From: Aegilops tauschii subsp. strangulata
Taxonomy: Eukaryota; Streptophyta; Magnoliopsida; Poales; Poaceae
DNA: 64,000 nucleotides
Direction: 5' to 3'
NCBI RefSeq assembly: GCF_002575655.3
Contig: NC_053040.3
Span: 158,845,148 to 158,909,147, forward strand
The translations under genes were made by a program, and so were the position numbers. Numbering within the stretch: position 1 is the stretch's first letter; every line of letters begins with the position of its first letter. The notes beneath the pieces are model-generated. The model had not been told where the DNA came from. It worked only from the letters and a program-made list of their open reading frames with translations, and did no database searches. This document shows positions 1 to 12,455 of the stretch, in pieces.

Positions 1-451
1 TGGAAGATGGAGCTTTATGGAGGAGACTTAATAGGAAGGCCCAAGGCCCAGAGGCGGGTTAAGGCCCATAGACATAAACCGCCATAGGCGTATGACTTGT
101 TTTGTAAGATAGGAAAGAGTAGATACCGAGCCGGACACGTTTATGAGCCGGCCGGGATTCTATAAAATGACTGGGCGTCAACCTGTGTACATAAAGGTAC
201 GACCCGGCGGCGGTTTAGGGACAAGAAACAACAGATCGAGAGCCAGGTTAAGCGTATTCGCTCCCTGATCATCGAAACCCTAGCAATACCACCTCAAATT
301 GGATTAGGCCTTTACCTTCACCGCAAGGGGCCGAACCAGTATAAACTCCCCGTGTCCTTTGTCCTGTTTAACCCCTTTAAGATAATCTCATTGCGATGGC
401 TCCACGACTAAGTCCCCACACTAGGACATATGTCGTGACAATTCCACGATA
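1..451 (+). repeat. Left LTR of element A (5' truncated by window)
   Basis: This block matches 4228-4679 almost base for base, ending in ...ccacgata where the right copy ends ...ccacgaca. The first ~89 bp of the LTR, seen in the right copy from tgtttgggat onward, lie before the window. Confidence 0.9.
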
Positions 452-475
452 GTTGGCGCCCACCGTGGGGCTCGA
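452..475 (+). other. Primer-binding-type site of element A
   Basis: The sequence gttggcgcccaccgtggggc starts immediately after the left LTR, where reverse transcription is primed by a tRNA. The same motif lies next to the minus-strand LTR of element F (about 47147-47169). The priming tRNA was not assigned. Confidence 0.65.
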
Positions 476-788
476 ATCCACGACCACAAGGTCGGCGATT
501 TGGGATTCATTTTTGATAAGCTCAGCCTGCAAGAGACATGCAATTTATGAGTTGACAGAACATATTTGAAGTCCCAAGCACATAACAAGTTATACACTTG
601 GCATTTGGGGGCAAATGCCTATTGCTTCTTATCAACAATTTTACAAGTCCCAAGCTCAATACAAGTATTATTCTTAGCACTTGGGGGCTAATGCTTATTT
701 GCTCAAGTTAAAGCTATGGATTTTTTCTTCCATCAGCCAATCGGTTTACAAATGTATTCAACAAGAATTTTGAGCTTTACAGCATAAC

Positions 789-990
789 AGTCCCGGTTCA
801 TTTTAAAAAGATAAACCGGCCCATGGGGGCTACACGGTGAAATCGAAGGATTGTTATTCTAAAAGTTCTGGTTCATCTTAAAAAGATAAACCAGCCCTTG
901 GGGGCTATACAGGCAAAGTTGACGTATGGATATTTTACAAAGTCCCGGTTTGTATTGGTATTATAAACCGGCCCTTGGGGGCTACTGGAG
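789..990 (+). repeat. Imperfect short repeats in the A internal region
   Basis: Three copies of a module that opens with a tcccggttc-like string and closes with aaaccggcccttgggggcta-like sequence occur at about 791-832, 865-912 and 945-985. Two related cttgggggc strings lie at about 600-690. They fall beyond the 3' end of the antisense gene, and their role is unknown. Confidence 0.6.
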
Positions 991-1104
991 TTGATATTCT
1001 AAAAACCGATCATAAGGGAAGAATACTTATACAGAGTTAACAATATTTACCTCACATCGCCCCTTCATCATGTTCACTAAACCGGCTTCGTAGTCACGGC
1101 TTGT

Positions 1105-2199
1105 CTACAAACGGTTCAAAAACCCAAAATGAATATCTTGGGCACTGAGGTGAGCATAGCTTTCCAAATCCGCTTTCCACTTGCCCTTGTCAACAACAGA
1201 GATTTCTTCCTTGGCACTGTGTTTGGACAGAGCAATGGGGTTGCCAGGAGATGTGAAACCAAGGCCAGTAACTACAACATCGTCGGTTTTGTCATCAGCA
1301 GCTTTAGCTGGGCTTGGCGGGTTATCGGCATGACCCGTCGGATCAATTTCCATATGTTCAGCTTCAATTTCTTCATCTTGCGGTGGCGGATCATCAGGGA
1401 TATTATCAGCATTCAGATTAGATGGTTCAGGGGTCCTTTCTGGTTCAGAAGGAATAGGGTCATCAGTCGGTTTATTCACCTTAGCCTTTTTGCTGGCTCT
1501 GGCTTTGGCCCTGAAAATAATACAAGGTACATCAGGTCAATATACAGATCAAGTATAAGATATGAAGGGTCAGTTAATATGCTTACCCAGGAACTGTTTT
1601 AAGGGTTGGAATTTGTGTCCCTATTGATTCGCCAGAGGAAGAATGGGAAGTTCCCTGATAATTTGAATCAGACGAATTAAGAGGATATCGGAAATAACCT
1701 GCCTTGGGATAACATATGTCAGAAGTGTAAGAGACCTCTGGGCGGCGTTTATGAACCGGTGTGTTCGGTAAACCGGAGGAAGTAACACCCTGGCCACTAT
1801 GCCGGGTTGTGCGGCGAGCTTCGTGTGCTGTTTCTTCAAAAGAAAGTTTGGATCCAAATAAGCTAGAGGGTGTGAAAATCTTACTTCCCGGTTTGCTTGA
1901 TGGGTTTTCTGTGTTGGCAGAGGATCTGAACCGGAGGAAAGAATAATTACCTCTACGTCACTAGCATGGCTAGCCTCAGCGTCATCCTGATAATGGTCAT
2001 TGTCAATGAGGTGTATGAAAAAGGAGCCAAGAGAATCAAGTTCTACCTCTGATTCCGGGTTATCAAGATCATCATCGATGTTCAACTCGGTGGACTCGAC
2101 GGTTTTCTTCTTGGTAGGCTTCTTGGTAACCTTGGTCTTGGGGTGAGGTGTCTTGGCCGGTTTATCCTGTGGTTTCCTCTTCTAGAATGGATCACCGCC
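1105..2199 (-). pseudogene. 3' exons of the antisense gene of element A
   Basis: Reading leftward, an open stretch from about 2199 to 1621 encodes a lysine-rich basic segment followed by an acidic segment rich in Asp, Glu and Ser (MNIDDDLDNPESEVELDS at 2085 onward). A second open stretch (1479-1105) is Pro, Asp and Glu rich with a central VVVTGLGF. A TAG interrupts the frame at 2184-2182. These probably form the disordered middle and tail of the Transposase_28-like protein that starts at 3173. Exon limits are uncertain: no catalytic domain is seen and splice sites were not confirmed. Confidence 0.45.
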
Positions 2200-2270
2200 C
2201 TGTTAAAAATTGACAAAGGTTATAAGAGAGTATTAAAAAGATCGGATTAAAACAGGAGTTAGGCAATTCT

Positions 2271-3173
2271 TACAGCTGGCGGTTTATTTGAAACGCAGAA
2301 GGGACTAAGCCCTGTTTTACTACAGACGGCCACCGGTTCATCCAGTATCTTCTTGACGGCTTCAGTAATTTTAGCGTCAGTTAGCTGAATATCAATGTGC
2401 CGTTGAGGGTCTTTCAAGTCCCCTGTGTACTCGCACATCAAACTGGGGCGACCGCTTAAAGGAAAAATGCTCCAAGATATCCAGCAACGAACAAAATCAA
2501 TGCCTATCAAACCGTTTGCCACAAAGGCTCTGAGCTTCGAAAGCTGCGGGGCATATTTGGCCCTTTCCTTTGCACTAAGTCTTTGTGGGAGTGGATGTGT
2601 ACCAGTAAGCCGATGAGCACGGTAACCCGGCAGAGGGTTCTCACCAGTTGGAGATGTATCTTGGCAATAAAACCAAGTTTAGTTCCACTCCTTGGGGTGG
2701 CTATGATGCTTAGCGTGAGGGAAGCTGACATCTTTTCTTTTCTGAATTGACACCCCGCCAAGTTCAGTATTGGGCCCGTCTGTAAACTCGGTACGGCGGT
2801 TTAAGTAGAAGAAATCTCTGAGCAAATCGACTGTGGGCTCTTCTTGTAGGTAGGCTTCACAAAACACTTGAAAGTTGCAAGTATTGGATACGGAGTTTGG
2901 TCCAATATCTTGAGGATGAAGTTGGAAGAAATGAAGCATGTCACGGAAAAAGTTCGATCCGGGAGGGCTGAACCCTCGACCCAGATGATCAACAAAAACG
3001 ACCACTTCCCCATCTTTGGGCTTGGGTGGATTTTCTGGACCGGGAGCTCTCCAATGGATGTCATCCTTTTTTGCTAAAGCGCCAGTTGCAACACATCTGT
3101 TCAGTTCTTCTTTTGTCATCCGGGATGGAACCCAGTTGCAGGAAAAAAAAGACTTGGCCATTTGTTCAAACAA
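2271..3173 (-). pseudogene. Antisense Transposase_28-like ('gypsy-type transposase') gene, main exon
   Basis: The open frame starts MFEQMAKSFFSCNWVPSR at 3173 and runs to about 2271, where a GTAAGA splice donor follows. It is broken by one in-frame TAA at 2681-2679, after which the frame resumes with TWFYCQDTSPTGENPLPG. The domain signature is GFSPPGSNFFRDMLHFFQLHPQDIGPNS followed by CNFQVFCEAYLQEEPTVDLL (about residues 65-110), typical of the plant 'putative gypsy type transposase' family. This family occurs as an extra ORF, opposite to gag-pol, in grass Tat-lineage retroelements, and its biochemical role is not established. Homologous genes lie in element B (26072 downward) and element C. 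Calling it an extra retroelement gene is secure; function is not claimed. Confidence 0.75.
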
Positions 3174-3848
3174 CCTGGAAGAAGGTTTATGCCGGTTTAA
3201 GATTCATGGTTAAACCGTTAAAAGTTAAAAGGAGAAAATGTTGAAGCATACTAAAGGTGTTAAACCAGAGATTGATGTTATCAGGTGGCATACATGAGCA
3301 ATTGGCGGTTTACGAGGGGACTAATGGTACCTGGCGGATTATGATTTTCTAAGTTAAACTACCTATACAGAGATTCAAAGTATAGATCTGAAGACTAAGT
3401 GCTGAAAAACAGTTTTCGCAAAATTTTGTCGCAATTTTGGATCTACCGCATGTCAGTAAAAGGAAAAATATTCAGACCTAAAATGTTGGTACTCGAAAAT
3501 TTATGAAGTTCCAGATTAGGTTTTCTGCAGAAAAGAGATGATCTGATGGGAAAAGAAGAACTGTGGTTTATGTTACGGTGAAGAATAGGCGAAGAACATG
3601 GCCGAACCTTCATAAGCTCGTGAGAACCCTAATCAGATCTACGGGAGAGAGGCGGAGGAACTTACTGAGGCCGTTGAATGGCGGAGGCGGGCGAGTGGTC
3701 TGGTCCGAACAGGTTGATGCAGCGGCCAAGGTCAAGGCAGAGGTGAAGCTTGACGGCGACGGCCGAGCTCGAATACTAGGGCGTCGCGAGGAAGGTGACG
3801 AGATGAAGAGGCACGGGGGGGGGGGGGAGTGAAAGGGACCCCCAGTCC

Positions 3849-3856
3849 TATTTATA
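3849..3856 (-). promoter_or_regulatory. TATA box for the antisense gene of element A
   Basis: Read on the minus strand this is TATAAATA, a strong plant TATA box. It lies about 675 bp upstream of the first long minus-strand frame (3173), leaving room for a leader or first exon. A poly-G run (about 3817-3828) lies between them. Confidence 0.55.
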
Positions 3857-4138
3857 AGGCGAATGGATAAGTGGCAGGCGCGGGAATCGAGGAGGTCAAA
3901 AAATGGATATGTAGATGTGCAGACACCTTGATTTTCGGAGATTCATTAAAGAAAAGGAGATACATTAAAAGATTTGGGCTCTGTGTAAAGTTAATGGCAG
4001 GTGACGTCACGGCGGATTATCATGATTCCAGAAGATGACGTCATGGCGAGTTATAAAGTTTTGTGAAGGCCACGAAGGAGGGATTTTTCGAAGTGTTGAA
4101 GATTGATGTGAACAAGTTCAAATCAACCCGGGGCCTAA

Positions 4139-4679
4139 TGTTTGGGATATAACTATTGAGTATAAACCGCCCAGGAGGGGCCGGGTTATACTCATAGTAA
4201 TTTACCCGTGTTCAAGCCCATGAAGACATGGAAGATGGCGCTTTATGGAGGAGACTTAATAGGAAGGCCCAAGGCCCAGAGGCGGGTTAAGGCCCATAGA
4301 CATAAACCGCCATAGGCGTATGACTTGTTTTGTAAGATAGGAAAGAGTAGATACCGAGACGGACACGTTTATGAGCCAGTCGGGATTCTGTAAACCGACT
4401 GGGCGTCAACCTGTGTATATAAAGGTACGACCCGGCGGCGGTTTAGGGAGAAGAAACAACAGATCGAGAGCCAGGTTAAGCGTATTCGCTCCCTGGTCAT
4501 CGAAACCCTAGCAATACCACCTCAAACTGGATTAGGCCTTTACCTTCACCGCAAGGGGCCGAACCAGTATAAACTCCCCGTGTCCTTTGTACTGTTTAAC
4601 CCCTTTAAGCTAATCTCGTTGCAATGGCTCCACGACTAAGTCCTCACACTAGGACATATGCCGTGACAGTTCCACGACA
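4139..4679 (+). repeat. Right LTR of element A
   Basis: It begins tgtttgggat and ends ccacgaca, with TG...CA termini. From 4228 onward it repeats window positions 1-451 with few differences. A TATA-like atataaagg lies near 4418-4426 in the expected U3/R position. The sequence after 4679 is foreign (the H gene). Confidence 0.85.
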
Positions 4680-6745
4680 GTTACCTTGACAACCAACCTA
4701 GAATTACGCAGGAAGGTGCTTTTTGCACTGTTAGCGGAGACATACTGACGCACTGCAGCAAGAGGTGACATTGTGCCTATGGTAGCCTCGTCAGCTTCAG
4801 GTGGTTGTGGCTGTTCAATCATTTGTTCCATAGCTTGCTGGAAGTTTGAACTTGTAGATTAGTGTACCAGATAAGTTACTAATGAGACAAAAACAAACAA
4901 AGTAGGTTTCACGTCTATACATAACTTATTTTGGTGAACTACTGTAATACATTAGCATGTATTGTAATGCCAACTACATAATAAAATCACTTTCGGAACA
5001 TATGTCCATGTAGCATCCCTATTGTATTTTCTATTTCCTCACATTCGTTGACATGTAAGGATAAAGAGACATGGATTAAAGTAGGATGAACATAGTATGA
5101 AATCATTCATATCATGGGCAAACAGATATAAAACAAACATGCTATTGTATCATTGTGTGGGCACGTGAACATCACAACTAGATTACAGATCAAGACCAAA
5201 AGAATATCCTTCATCTCTTTTAAACCATGTAAGGTGAAATCATACGTTAAGACAACTGTGTATAAAAGTGAACAGAGTAACTGACATTGGTTGCAAACCA
5301 AGCAGTTAAATCAACATGTCACAGTAACAATCAGTTCAAAGGCAGGAGGAGTAAGGACTTACAACAACGGCTTGAACTAGTGTGCGCATGCCCTTCATCT
5401 TGCTGGTGTGCGCATGCCCTTCATCTTGCTGGTGTGGCAATCCTTGAAGATTTGCACTGCATTAGGTTGAGGTTCTTTTTGGTCCGCACGGGCTTTCCTC
5501 TGTATTTGGAACAAGTCAATATAGATATGATAATATGGCACAGAAAAAGAAGGAAGTAGCAGCTATTTACAAGAGCCTCGCAGTGTGCAATATAGCTACG
5601 AGATCCTGTTGTCTGTTGGAATTTCACTTTAGAACGGTTGGTCTTGTTCTTCAAACAGTTAGCCTAGAAGAAGATACACTTGTAAGGCACATACATAAAT
5701 ACAAGTTCAATATGTGATCTGATCAAATACATATACCGTACCTGATACTTTGGATCAGACTAGTGTTTAACAAGGGATGTCCAGTCTTCATTTGTAATAT
5801 ATTCCACTAGAGATGTTTGGGCGATTTCATTGTTAGCCTTGCCTTCAAAGTTAGTTTTTCTATGGTGATATCGATACTGTCGCAGAGCAGACTGAAAAAC
5901 ATGAGTGCATGCTTGTTTAGTTGCATCATCTTTCGGATCCAACTTGAACCTCATCTGTTGAAAAAAGAATGTGAGTCTTATTAGGAGGAAGCTAGGAAGT
6001 ATGGGACAAAGCAAGACATTATATTGCAAATTGCGATGAATAACATTACTTACGGATAAATGGTCAAGGAAGGTGTTAAACTCGGTATCATCTTTCTCAT
6101 TCATGTACTGGATCCACGTTGGGAGGATACGTGCATGACACCTAACGGCAACGGCTACCTCTGATACTAACTTGGCTGACTCTGGCATCACGTGGCCTTT
6201 TTAAACCTGCCTCAAAATGGATCTCCATTCTTCCTGCTTTAGATTTTGTTAATCTGTCAAGCATTATCCCTGATGTCTGTTTCCGCTTGCACCGTGGTGC
6301 TAGTTCAACACTGAATAAGGAAAGTGTTAGTGCACATCAAACTATGAGAGTACATACAAAGGAGCATGCAACTGCAACTTGACTCGGTCAGGGGTACCGT
6401 CTTGGTGTTGATGCTCATGAGGTTCATCTGATCTTGCCAAGTCCTGTTGTGTCAGCAGTGCTTCAGAAGTAGTGTTAGGTGTGAAGGCAGCTTGGGAACT
6501 GGCCAGTTGTGGAGGAAATGAACGAGTAACTTGTTGAGATGCCAGTACAGTTGAAGCGGATGCTGCAGTTGGTGGAGCAGGTGATACTGTGTTTGTATAT
6601 TTAGCCGGTGGACTTGGACCTTCTACTCCACTATAAGTACCAACAGAATCTCGAGGGTAGATCCTTTTCCCTTGCACCCGACGAGTAACACCATTCCCTA
6701 CTATATTCTTTTCCTTGCTCTTTTTTTACTTTGCCATGTCAAGCC
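4680..6745 (-). pseudogene. En/Spm (CACTA) ORF2-like gene H, Transposase_24-like, 3' part
   Basis: Several exons can be read leftward. Exon 6745-about 6342 is Pro, Ser, Thr and Gln rich. The exon ending at 6054 contains TKSKAGRMEIHFEAGLKRP and WIQYMNEKDDTEFNTFLDHLS, and ends at a GTAAGT donor (6053-6049). The exon starting 5954 after CAACAG reads MRFKLDPKDDATKQAC, then YRYHHRKTNFEGKA. A further exon lies at 4831-4680. This layout, with a basic helical core ending near ...EDW.SLV.HW, is typical of plant Ptta/En/Spm Transposase_24 proteins, the TnpA-like partner of the CACTA transposase. The gene is cut at 4680 by element A and at 6745 by element B. A TAA interrupts its first visible exon. Intervening stretches (4860-5750) are intron-like, with no other gene. 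Confidence 0.7.
5384..5430 (+). repeat. Short tandem duplication in an H intron
   Basis: The 22-bp string starting gtgcgcatgcccttcatctt is repeated directly at about 5384 and 5407, inside an intron-like stretch of gene H. Confidence 0.7.
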
Positions 6746-6750
6746 CTACC

Positions 6751-7221
6751 TGAGAGAGTCCTGGATTAGGGGGTTCTCGGACAGCCGGATTATATACTTT
6801 AGCCGGACTGTTGGACTATGAAGATACAAGACTCAAGACTTCATCCCATGTCCGGATGGGACTCTCCTTTGCGTGGAAGGCAAGCTTAGCAATACGGATA
6901 TGTAGATCTCCTCCCTTGTAACCGACTCTGTGTAACCCTAGCCCCCTCCAGTGTATATATAAACCGGAGGGTTTAGTCCGTAGGACAACAACAATCATAA
7001 TCATAGGCTAGCTTCTAGGGTTTAGCCTCTACGATCTCGTGGTAGACCAACTCTTGTAATACTCATATCATCAAGATCAATCAAGCAGGAAGTAGGGTAT
7101 TACCTCCATCGAGAGGGCCCGAACCTGGGTAAACATTGTGTCCCCCGCCTCCTGTTACCATCCGCCTTAGACGCACAGTTCGGGACCCCCTACCCGAGAT
7201 CCGCCGGTTTTGACAGCGACA
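6751..7221 (+). repeat. Left LTR of element B
   Basis: This block repeats at 26626-27096 with few changes and at 57286-57767 (element C) with more. It contains a TATA-like tatatataaacc near 6952-6964, placing the transcription start in its middle. The sequence ttggtgctttcattgagag follows directly and is the likely primer-binding region. Confidence 0.9.
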
Positions 7222-7269
7222 TTGGTGCTTTCATTGAGAGTTCCACTGTGCCGTCGCGATAAAGGCTTG

Positions 7270-8617
7270 ATGGCTCCTACGATCATCGACAACGATGCGA
7301 TCCAGGGCGAGGCTTTCCTCCCCGGACAGATCTTCGTATTCGGCGGCTTCGTACTGCGGGCCAACTCGCTTGGCCATCTAGAGCAGATCGAAAGCTATGC
7401 CCCTGGCCATCAGGTCAGGTTTGGAAACTTGAACTATACTGCCGACATCCGCGGAGACTTGATCTTCGACGGATTCGAGCCCATGTCAGGTGCGCCACAC
7501 AGTCACGACGAGCATGACTTAGCTCTGCCGTCGGACAGTGTTCGGGAGATCACACCCGCAACTACTCTGACCCTTAATCCGGAACAGATTGCGCCGTCCG
7601 AGGACGGGTGGATGGACCCCGCCACGAAGGCTGCGCACTCAGCGGCGATAGAGCCGAATACTGACTTCACCTCTTATGAGACCCGTGTTGCCGAACACTT
7701 GGATTCGTCCCCGGCCACGGGCTCCGAACCGCCTGCGTCCGTGCCAATCGAATCTGATTGGGCACCGATCATGGAGTTTTCCTCCGCGGATATGTTTCAG
7801 CACTCACCATTGGGCGACGTGCTAAACTCATTAAGGTGTCTCTCCTTGTCAGGAGACCCTTGGCCGAACTATGTTCGGCTAGAGTGGGATGCGGACGATG
7901 AAGAAATCCGCTCCCCACCCACCACCCACGTAGTAGCCACTGTCGACGATTTAACCGACATGCTCGATTTCGGATCCGAAGACATCGACGGTATGGACGA
8001 CGATGCAGGAGACGAACAGGAACCACTACCCATAGGGCGCTGGACTGCCATCTCGTCATATGATATATACATGGTGGACACCCCCAAAGAAGGCGATGGC
8101 GATAAGGCAATAGAGGATAATCCCTCCAAGAAGCAATCCAAGCACCAGCGTCAGTGGCGCCGCTCTAAGTCCCGCCATAGCAAAGCAGCGATACCGGCAC
8201 AAGAGACAATAACGCTCCGGATAGTGCCGAAGACGAAGACAATCCCCTCCAGCCAGGCCTCGAGCAGGAGGATGAACAAGCTAGCCCTCAGGAATAGGCA
8301 GTAGACGGCGAATCAGAGGATGACAATTACATGCCTCTCTCCGAAGACGAGATGAGCCTCGGCGACGAATAATTTATCGTGCCTGAGGATCTCGTCGAGC
8401 ACGAGCGCTTCAAGCGCTGGCTTATAGCCACAACAAATAGCCTGAAGAAAAAGCAACAACAGCTTCGAGCTGATCAAGATCTGCTAGCGGATAGATGGAC
8501 TGAGGTCCTGGCGGCCGAGGAATACGAACTCGAGCGCCCAACCAAGAGTTACCCAAAGCGCAGGTTGCTACCCCAACTCGAGGAGGAAGCATTGAAACCT
8601 GCATTACCAGCGTATGA
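7270..8617 (+). pseudogene. gag N-terminal part of element B (broken, truncated)
   Basis: The frame starts MAPTIIDNDAIQGEAFLPGQ at 7270 and closely follows the gag of element C (57812 onward), including FVFGGFVLRANSLGHLEQI and the acidic DFGSEDIDGMDDDAG stretch. A frameshift before 8302 moves the reading into another frame, where a TAA occurs near 8370. The frame then continues through a helical, Gln-rich segment (RFKRWLIATTNSLKKKQQQ) until the nested element interrupts it at 8618. The capsid core and zinc knuckle of this gag are missing. The upstream ATG at 7210 lies in the LTR and is unlikely to be used. Confidence 0.75.
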
Positions 8618-9149
8618 TGTAACACCCCTGATGTAACTTTCCATATTTGTAACTCCAACTCTTGCCATTTTCGACTATGTGTTATGATATTCTTTTCGTG
8701 GTCGGGTTTTGTCTTTCGTTTTGCATTTTGTTCATGTCATGCATATCATATCATGTCATCATGCGCATCTCATTTTGCATACGTGTTCGTCTCATGCATC
8801 CGAGCATTTTCCGCGTTGTCCGTTTTGCAATCCGGCACTTCTACGTCCTCCGGCACACCCCTCTTGTTTCTTTTCGTGAGTGGGTGTTGAACGTTCTCGG
8901 AATGGACCGAGTCTTGTCAAGTGGCCGTGGTATACCACCGGCAGACCACCGGTCAAGTTTCGTTCCATTTGGAGGTCGTTTGGTACTCCAACGGTTAACC
9001 GGGTAACCGCAGATGCCTTCTGTGTGTTGCAGAAAAAACCCCTCTCTAAACAGCCCAAAACCCAGCAAACTCACTTCCATGCTCTAGGTCGTTCGATCAC
9101 GATCGTGTGGGCGAAAACCGCACTCCATTTGGAGTCTCATAGCTCCCTC

Positions 9150-9160
9150 TACCTATAAAA
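9150..9160 (+). promoter_or_regulatory. TATA box of the nested gypsy 5' LTR
   Basis: The string cctataaaact sits about 535 bp into the LTR, followed by a pyrimidine-rich ctcctcccctcccg start region. The same string occurs in the 3' LTR near 18986-18996. Confidence 0.6.
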
Positions 9161-11129
9161 CTCCTCCCCTCCCGAAATACATTCGCAGATCAAACCCTAA
9201 CCCTCTCCCTCCGCGCGCCAGACACGTCCGCCCGGCGCCGGACGTTTCTTCACCACCGCCCGCGGCCAACCAGGGACTGCCACGTGGCAGCCCGCCGCCG
9301 CCCGTACGCCGCGGCCCGGGGAGCCCGCATCCGGCCCCCGAGCCCACGGCGCTCCGCCCGTCGCCCGCCGGCTCCGCCCTGCCGCCGCCGCTGCCGCCTG
9401 GTCCGGCGCCGCCCTCCGCAGCCATCGCCGCGCCGCCGCATCGGCGAGCTCCCCGAGGTCGCCGTCATCCGCCGCCGCGCCTCCCGAGGACCCCGCACCG
9501 CCGTCCTCCCGCGCCGGCCCCGCCGTCTCCTCCCTCACCGCCATCGCCCTCCGTCACCGGCAGCCGCGTCAGCTCCGGCGAGATCGCTCGATCCGATCTG
9601 GGAAAAGCTTCGGTTGACTTTTTCTTCTCTCCCGAAATCTCTGTCCTTTACATTCTACAGTACATGCCCATGTTCATCGCATCATAACTCTCTGCATATA
9701 GCACCGTTTCGCGCGTGTAATATATAGAAATGTTCGCCTCATGATGCTCTTTATTTTGTTCCATTGCACCATATTTATTTGAGTCCATCTTGATGCCCAA
9801 ATCTCTGGTGCAAGAGTGCTACTTGCTGTTAACTGCTGTTACTTATCAGAACTTGGAGATTTGTTATTGTTGTTGCATTTAATCTGTGCATCTTATGGGC
9901 ATGAGCTCTACATGTGTTTTGTTGTATGCCATGCCATCTTTACAGATGTGTTTGCCATGTATTTTTGTGATCCCTGTGGTGACTAGCACAAGCATGCAAA
10001 CTAGGCTCCGTAATGTTTCTGATTTCAGGGACTTAGTGATTTCTCTAAGTTTTTGTCTGCTGTTATTTTGTTGCCATGTAAACTTGATGCTAGAGAGAGA
10101 TCCACGCATATTTTGGAGATGTTCAGTAAGGATGTTTTGTAGATACTGTTGTAATTGATCCATTCCTGCACTTGGTTGCATTTATGGAGTGCCATAGCAT
10201 GACTCAATCTTGCTCTACTTTTGCTATAAAATATTTCTGGCAGATTGTTAACATGATATTCTATTTTGCCAAGCTTGTTCTACTTGTTTCATACACGCTA
10301 TGTATGTGCTCTTGCCATATATAGCTTCATAAACATGCCATCTTGCTGTAGGTATGCTTGTTTTGACATTCATTGCCTTGTGGTGAGTGAATCAAGCTCA
10401 TCAAGATGCCTTCATATTATTGTTTCTGCCATGCTCTGTTTTCTGCTAAGTCTGAAACCTGTTAACGAAACTTGCTATGTTTACATGGTTGCCATCATAT
10501 CTTCTGTTCCTTTTTGGCTTATGGTCAGTAAGGGACTTTTGTCATATGCTTTTAGTAGAATGCTTCCATGCCTTGTTTTACCATTTTAAGTTCCTGTAGC
10601 ATGTTGATTTCGTGCTCTGAACATTGCTACCTTTTGCTGTTTCAGGCATGTCCAGTAATTTCACCAAGTCTGTGAACCTGTTATCTTTTGCACTTTTGCC
10701 ATGCTTGTTTGAACCTGCTGTGGTGTGATCTAGCCGTAGCTCAGTGTTCATCTTTTGTTAAGCATCTCCTGTAGGTTACTTGCATATGCTTTGTTGCTAT
10801 GTTGGGGTTCTGTAGGATTGTTAGTTGTTGCATTCTAAGTGCTATCATGCTGTTAATCGCAGATTCGTGTCATTCTTGCTTTGCTTGCCATTTGCAAACC
10901 GTGCATCCGTTTCCGGTGATCTTTATATCGATTTCGACCGAAATCATCTCATCTTTCCAGTGGCATGCTTGGTTTTCCAAGTTACTGCCTTGTTCATCAT
11001 TTTTCTTCCGGAGCACGCTTATGCATCGCATATCATATCTTGCATATCATTCATGTATTGCATCATGTTGTTTGTGCATTTTCCCATGATTGATTGTGGT
11101 TCCGTTGCTTGTGTTCTTGTCTTGGGTAG

Positions 11130-11487
11130 AGCCGGGAGACGAGTTCATGAACGAGGAACCTGTTGAGTACGCTTACGAGGATCAAGCTTTCGACAACTCT
11201 GAGAACCTTGCAGGCAAGATGACCATACCCTCGAAATCACTTCTATCTTTACTTTGCTAGTTGTTCGTTCTATTGCCATGCTGCGCTACCTACCACTTGC
11301 TATATCATGCCTCCCATATTGCCATGTCAGCCTCTAACCATCCTTTTCCTAGCAAACCGTTGTTTGGCTAAGTTACCGCTTTTGCTCAGCCCTTCTTATA
11401 GCGTTGCTAGTTGCAGGTGAAGATGAAGTTGGTTCCATGTTGGAACATGGATATTTTGGGATATCACAATATCTCTTATTATATTAA
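11130..11487 (+). CDS. Split small ORF inside the 5' LTR of the nested gypsy element
   Basis: After an acceptor-like gggtag at 11129, an acidic frame runs to 11213, with an ATG at 11147 (MNEEPVEYAYEDQAFDN). A GC-type donor (CAG|gcaag) follows. A second piece after agttgcag (from about 11416) reads GEDEVGSMLEHGYFG in the matching phase and stops at 11485-11487. Joining the two gives a short acidic peptide. The same arrangement is in the 3' LTR. A third acidic exon-like piece lies at about 12456-12555. No domain is recognised, and splicing is inferred from the sequence only. Confidence 0.4.
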
Positions 11488-12455
11488 TGCTTATATATAT
11501 TTTTGTAAAGGGTGGAAGGCTCGGCCTTATGCCTGGTGTTTTGTTCCACTCTTGCCGCCCTAGTTTCCGTCATGCCGGTATTATGTTCCTTGAGTTTGCG
11601 TTCCTTACGCGGTTGGGTGATTTATGGGACCCCCCTTCACAGTTCGCCTTGAATAAAACTCCTCCAGCAAGGCCCAACTTTGGTTTTACCATTTGCCACC
11701 TAAGCCTTTTCCCCCGGGTTTTCGCGAGCTGAGGGTCATCTTTATTTCAACCCCCCCGGGCCAGTGCTCCTTCGAGTGTTGGTCCGAACTGACACGCTTG
11801 CAGGGCCACCTCGGGGAAACTCGAGGTCTGGTTTTACTCGTAGCCTGTCTCATCCGGTGTGCCCTGAGAACGAGATATGTGCAGCTCCTATCGGGATTTG
11901 TCGGCACAGTCGGGCGGTTTTGCTGGTCTTGTTTTACCATTGCCGAAATGTCTTGAAACCGGGATTCCGAGACTGACCGGGTCTTTCCGAGAGAAGGTTT
12001 ATCCTTCGTTGACCGTGAGAGCTTATAATGGGCTAAGTTGGGACACCCCTGCAGGGTATTATCTTTCGAAAGCCGCGCCAGCGGTTATGAGGCAGATGGG
12101 AATTTGTTAATGTCCGGTTGTAGAGAACTTGTCACTTGACTTAATAAAATACATCAACTGTGTGTGTAGCCGTGATGGTCTCTTCTCGGCGGAGTCCGGG
12201 AAGTGAACACGGTTTGAGTTATGAATGACATATAAGTAGGAGTTCAGGATCACTTCTTGGTCATTACTAGATGAGGACTGTTCCGTTGTTTCTCCCCTCG
12301 CTCTCTTTTGCGTATGTTGGCCACCATATAGGCTTAGTGCCTGCTGCAGCTCCACCTCATTACACCATCCTTTCCTATAAGCTTAAATAGTCTTGATCTC
12401 GCGGGTGTGTGATTGCTGAGTCCTCGTGACTCATAGATTCTACCAAAACAGTTGC

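Larger units (their letters stand above)
1..4679 (+). mobile_element. LTR retrotransposon A (gypsy type, non-autonomous), left end outside window
   Basis: Two near-identical blocks at 1-451 and 4228-4679 are the LTRs. The right copy starts about 90 bp further upstream than the window allows on the left, so the left LTR is cut by the window edge. The internal region (452-4138) has a primer-binding-type site directly after the left LTR and a GGGGCC-rich tract before the right LTR. No gag, protease, reverse transcriptase or integrase is visible. What remains is a minus-strand gene with a gypsy-type transposase domain. The element therefore looks non-autonomous, related to Tat-lineage elements, which are known to carry antisense extra ORFs. 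The flanking 4680-4684 gttac may be one copy of the target duplication; its partner is off-window. Confidence 0.85.

Noticed and set aside
3563..3832. Plus-strand 89-codon ORF in element A
   Set aside because: It is low-complexity Arg/Gly, lies over the likely leader of the antisense gene and ends in a poly-G run.
9153..9727. Several overlapping open frames of 80-150 codons on both strands in the GC-rich LTR leader, repeated at 18988-19628
   Set aside because: They are Arg, Pro, Ala and Gly rich in every frame, as expected from a CCG-rich composition, and no frame is favoured.
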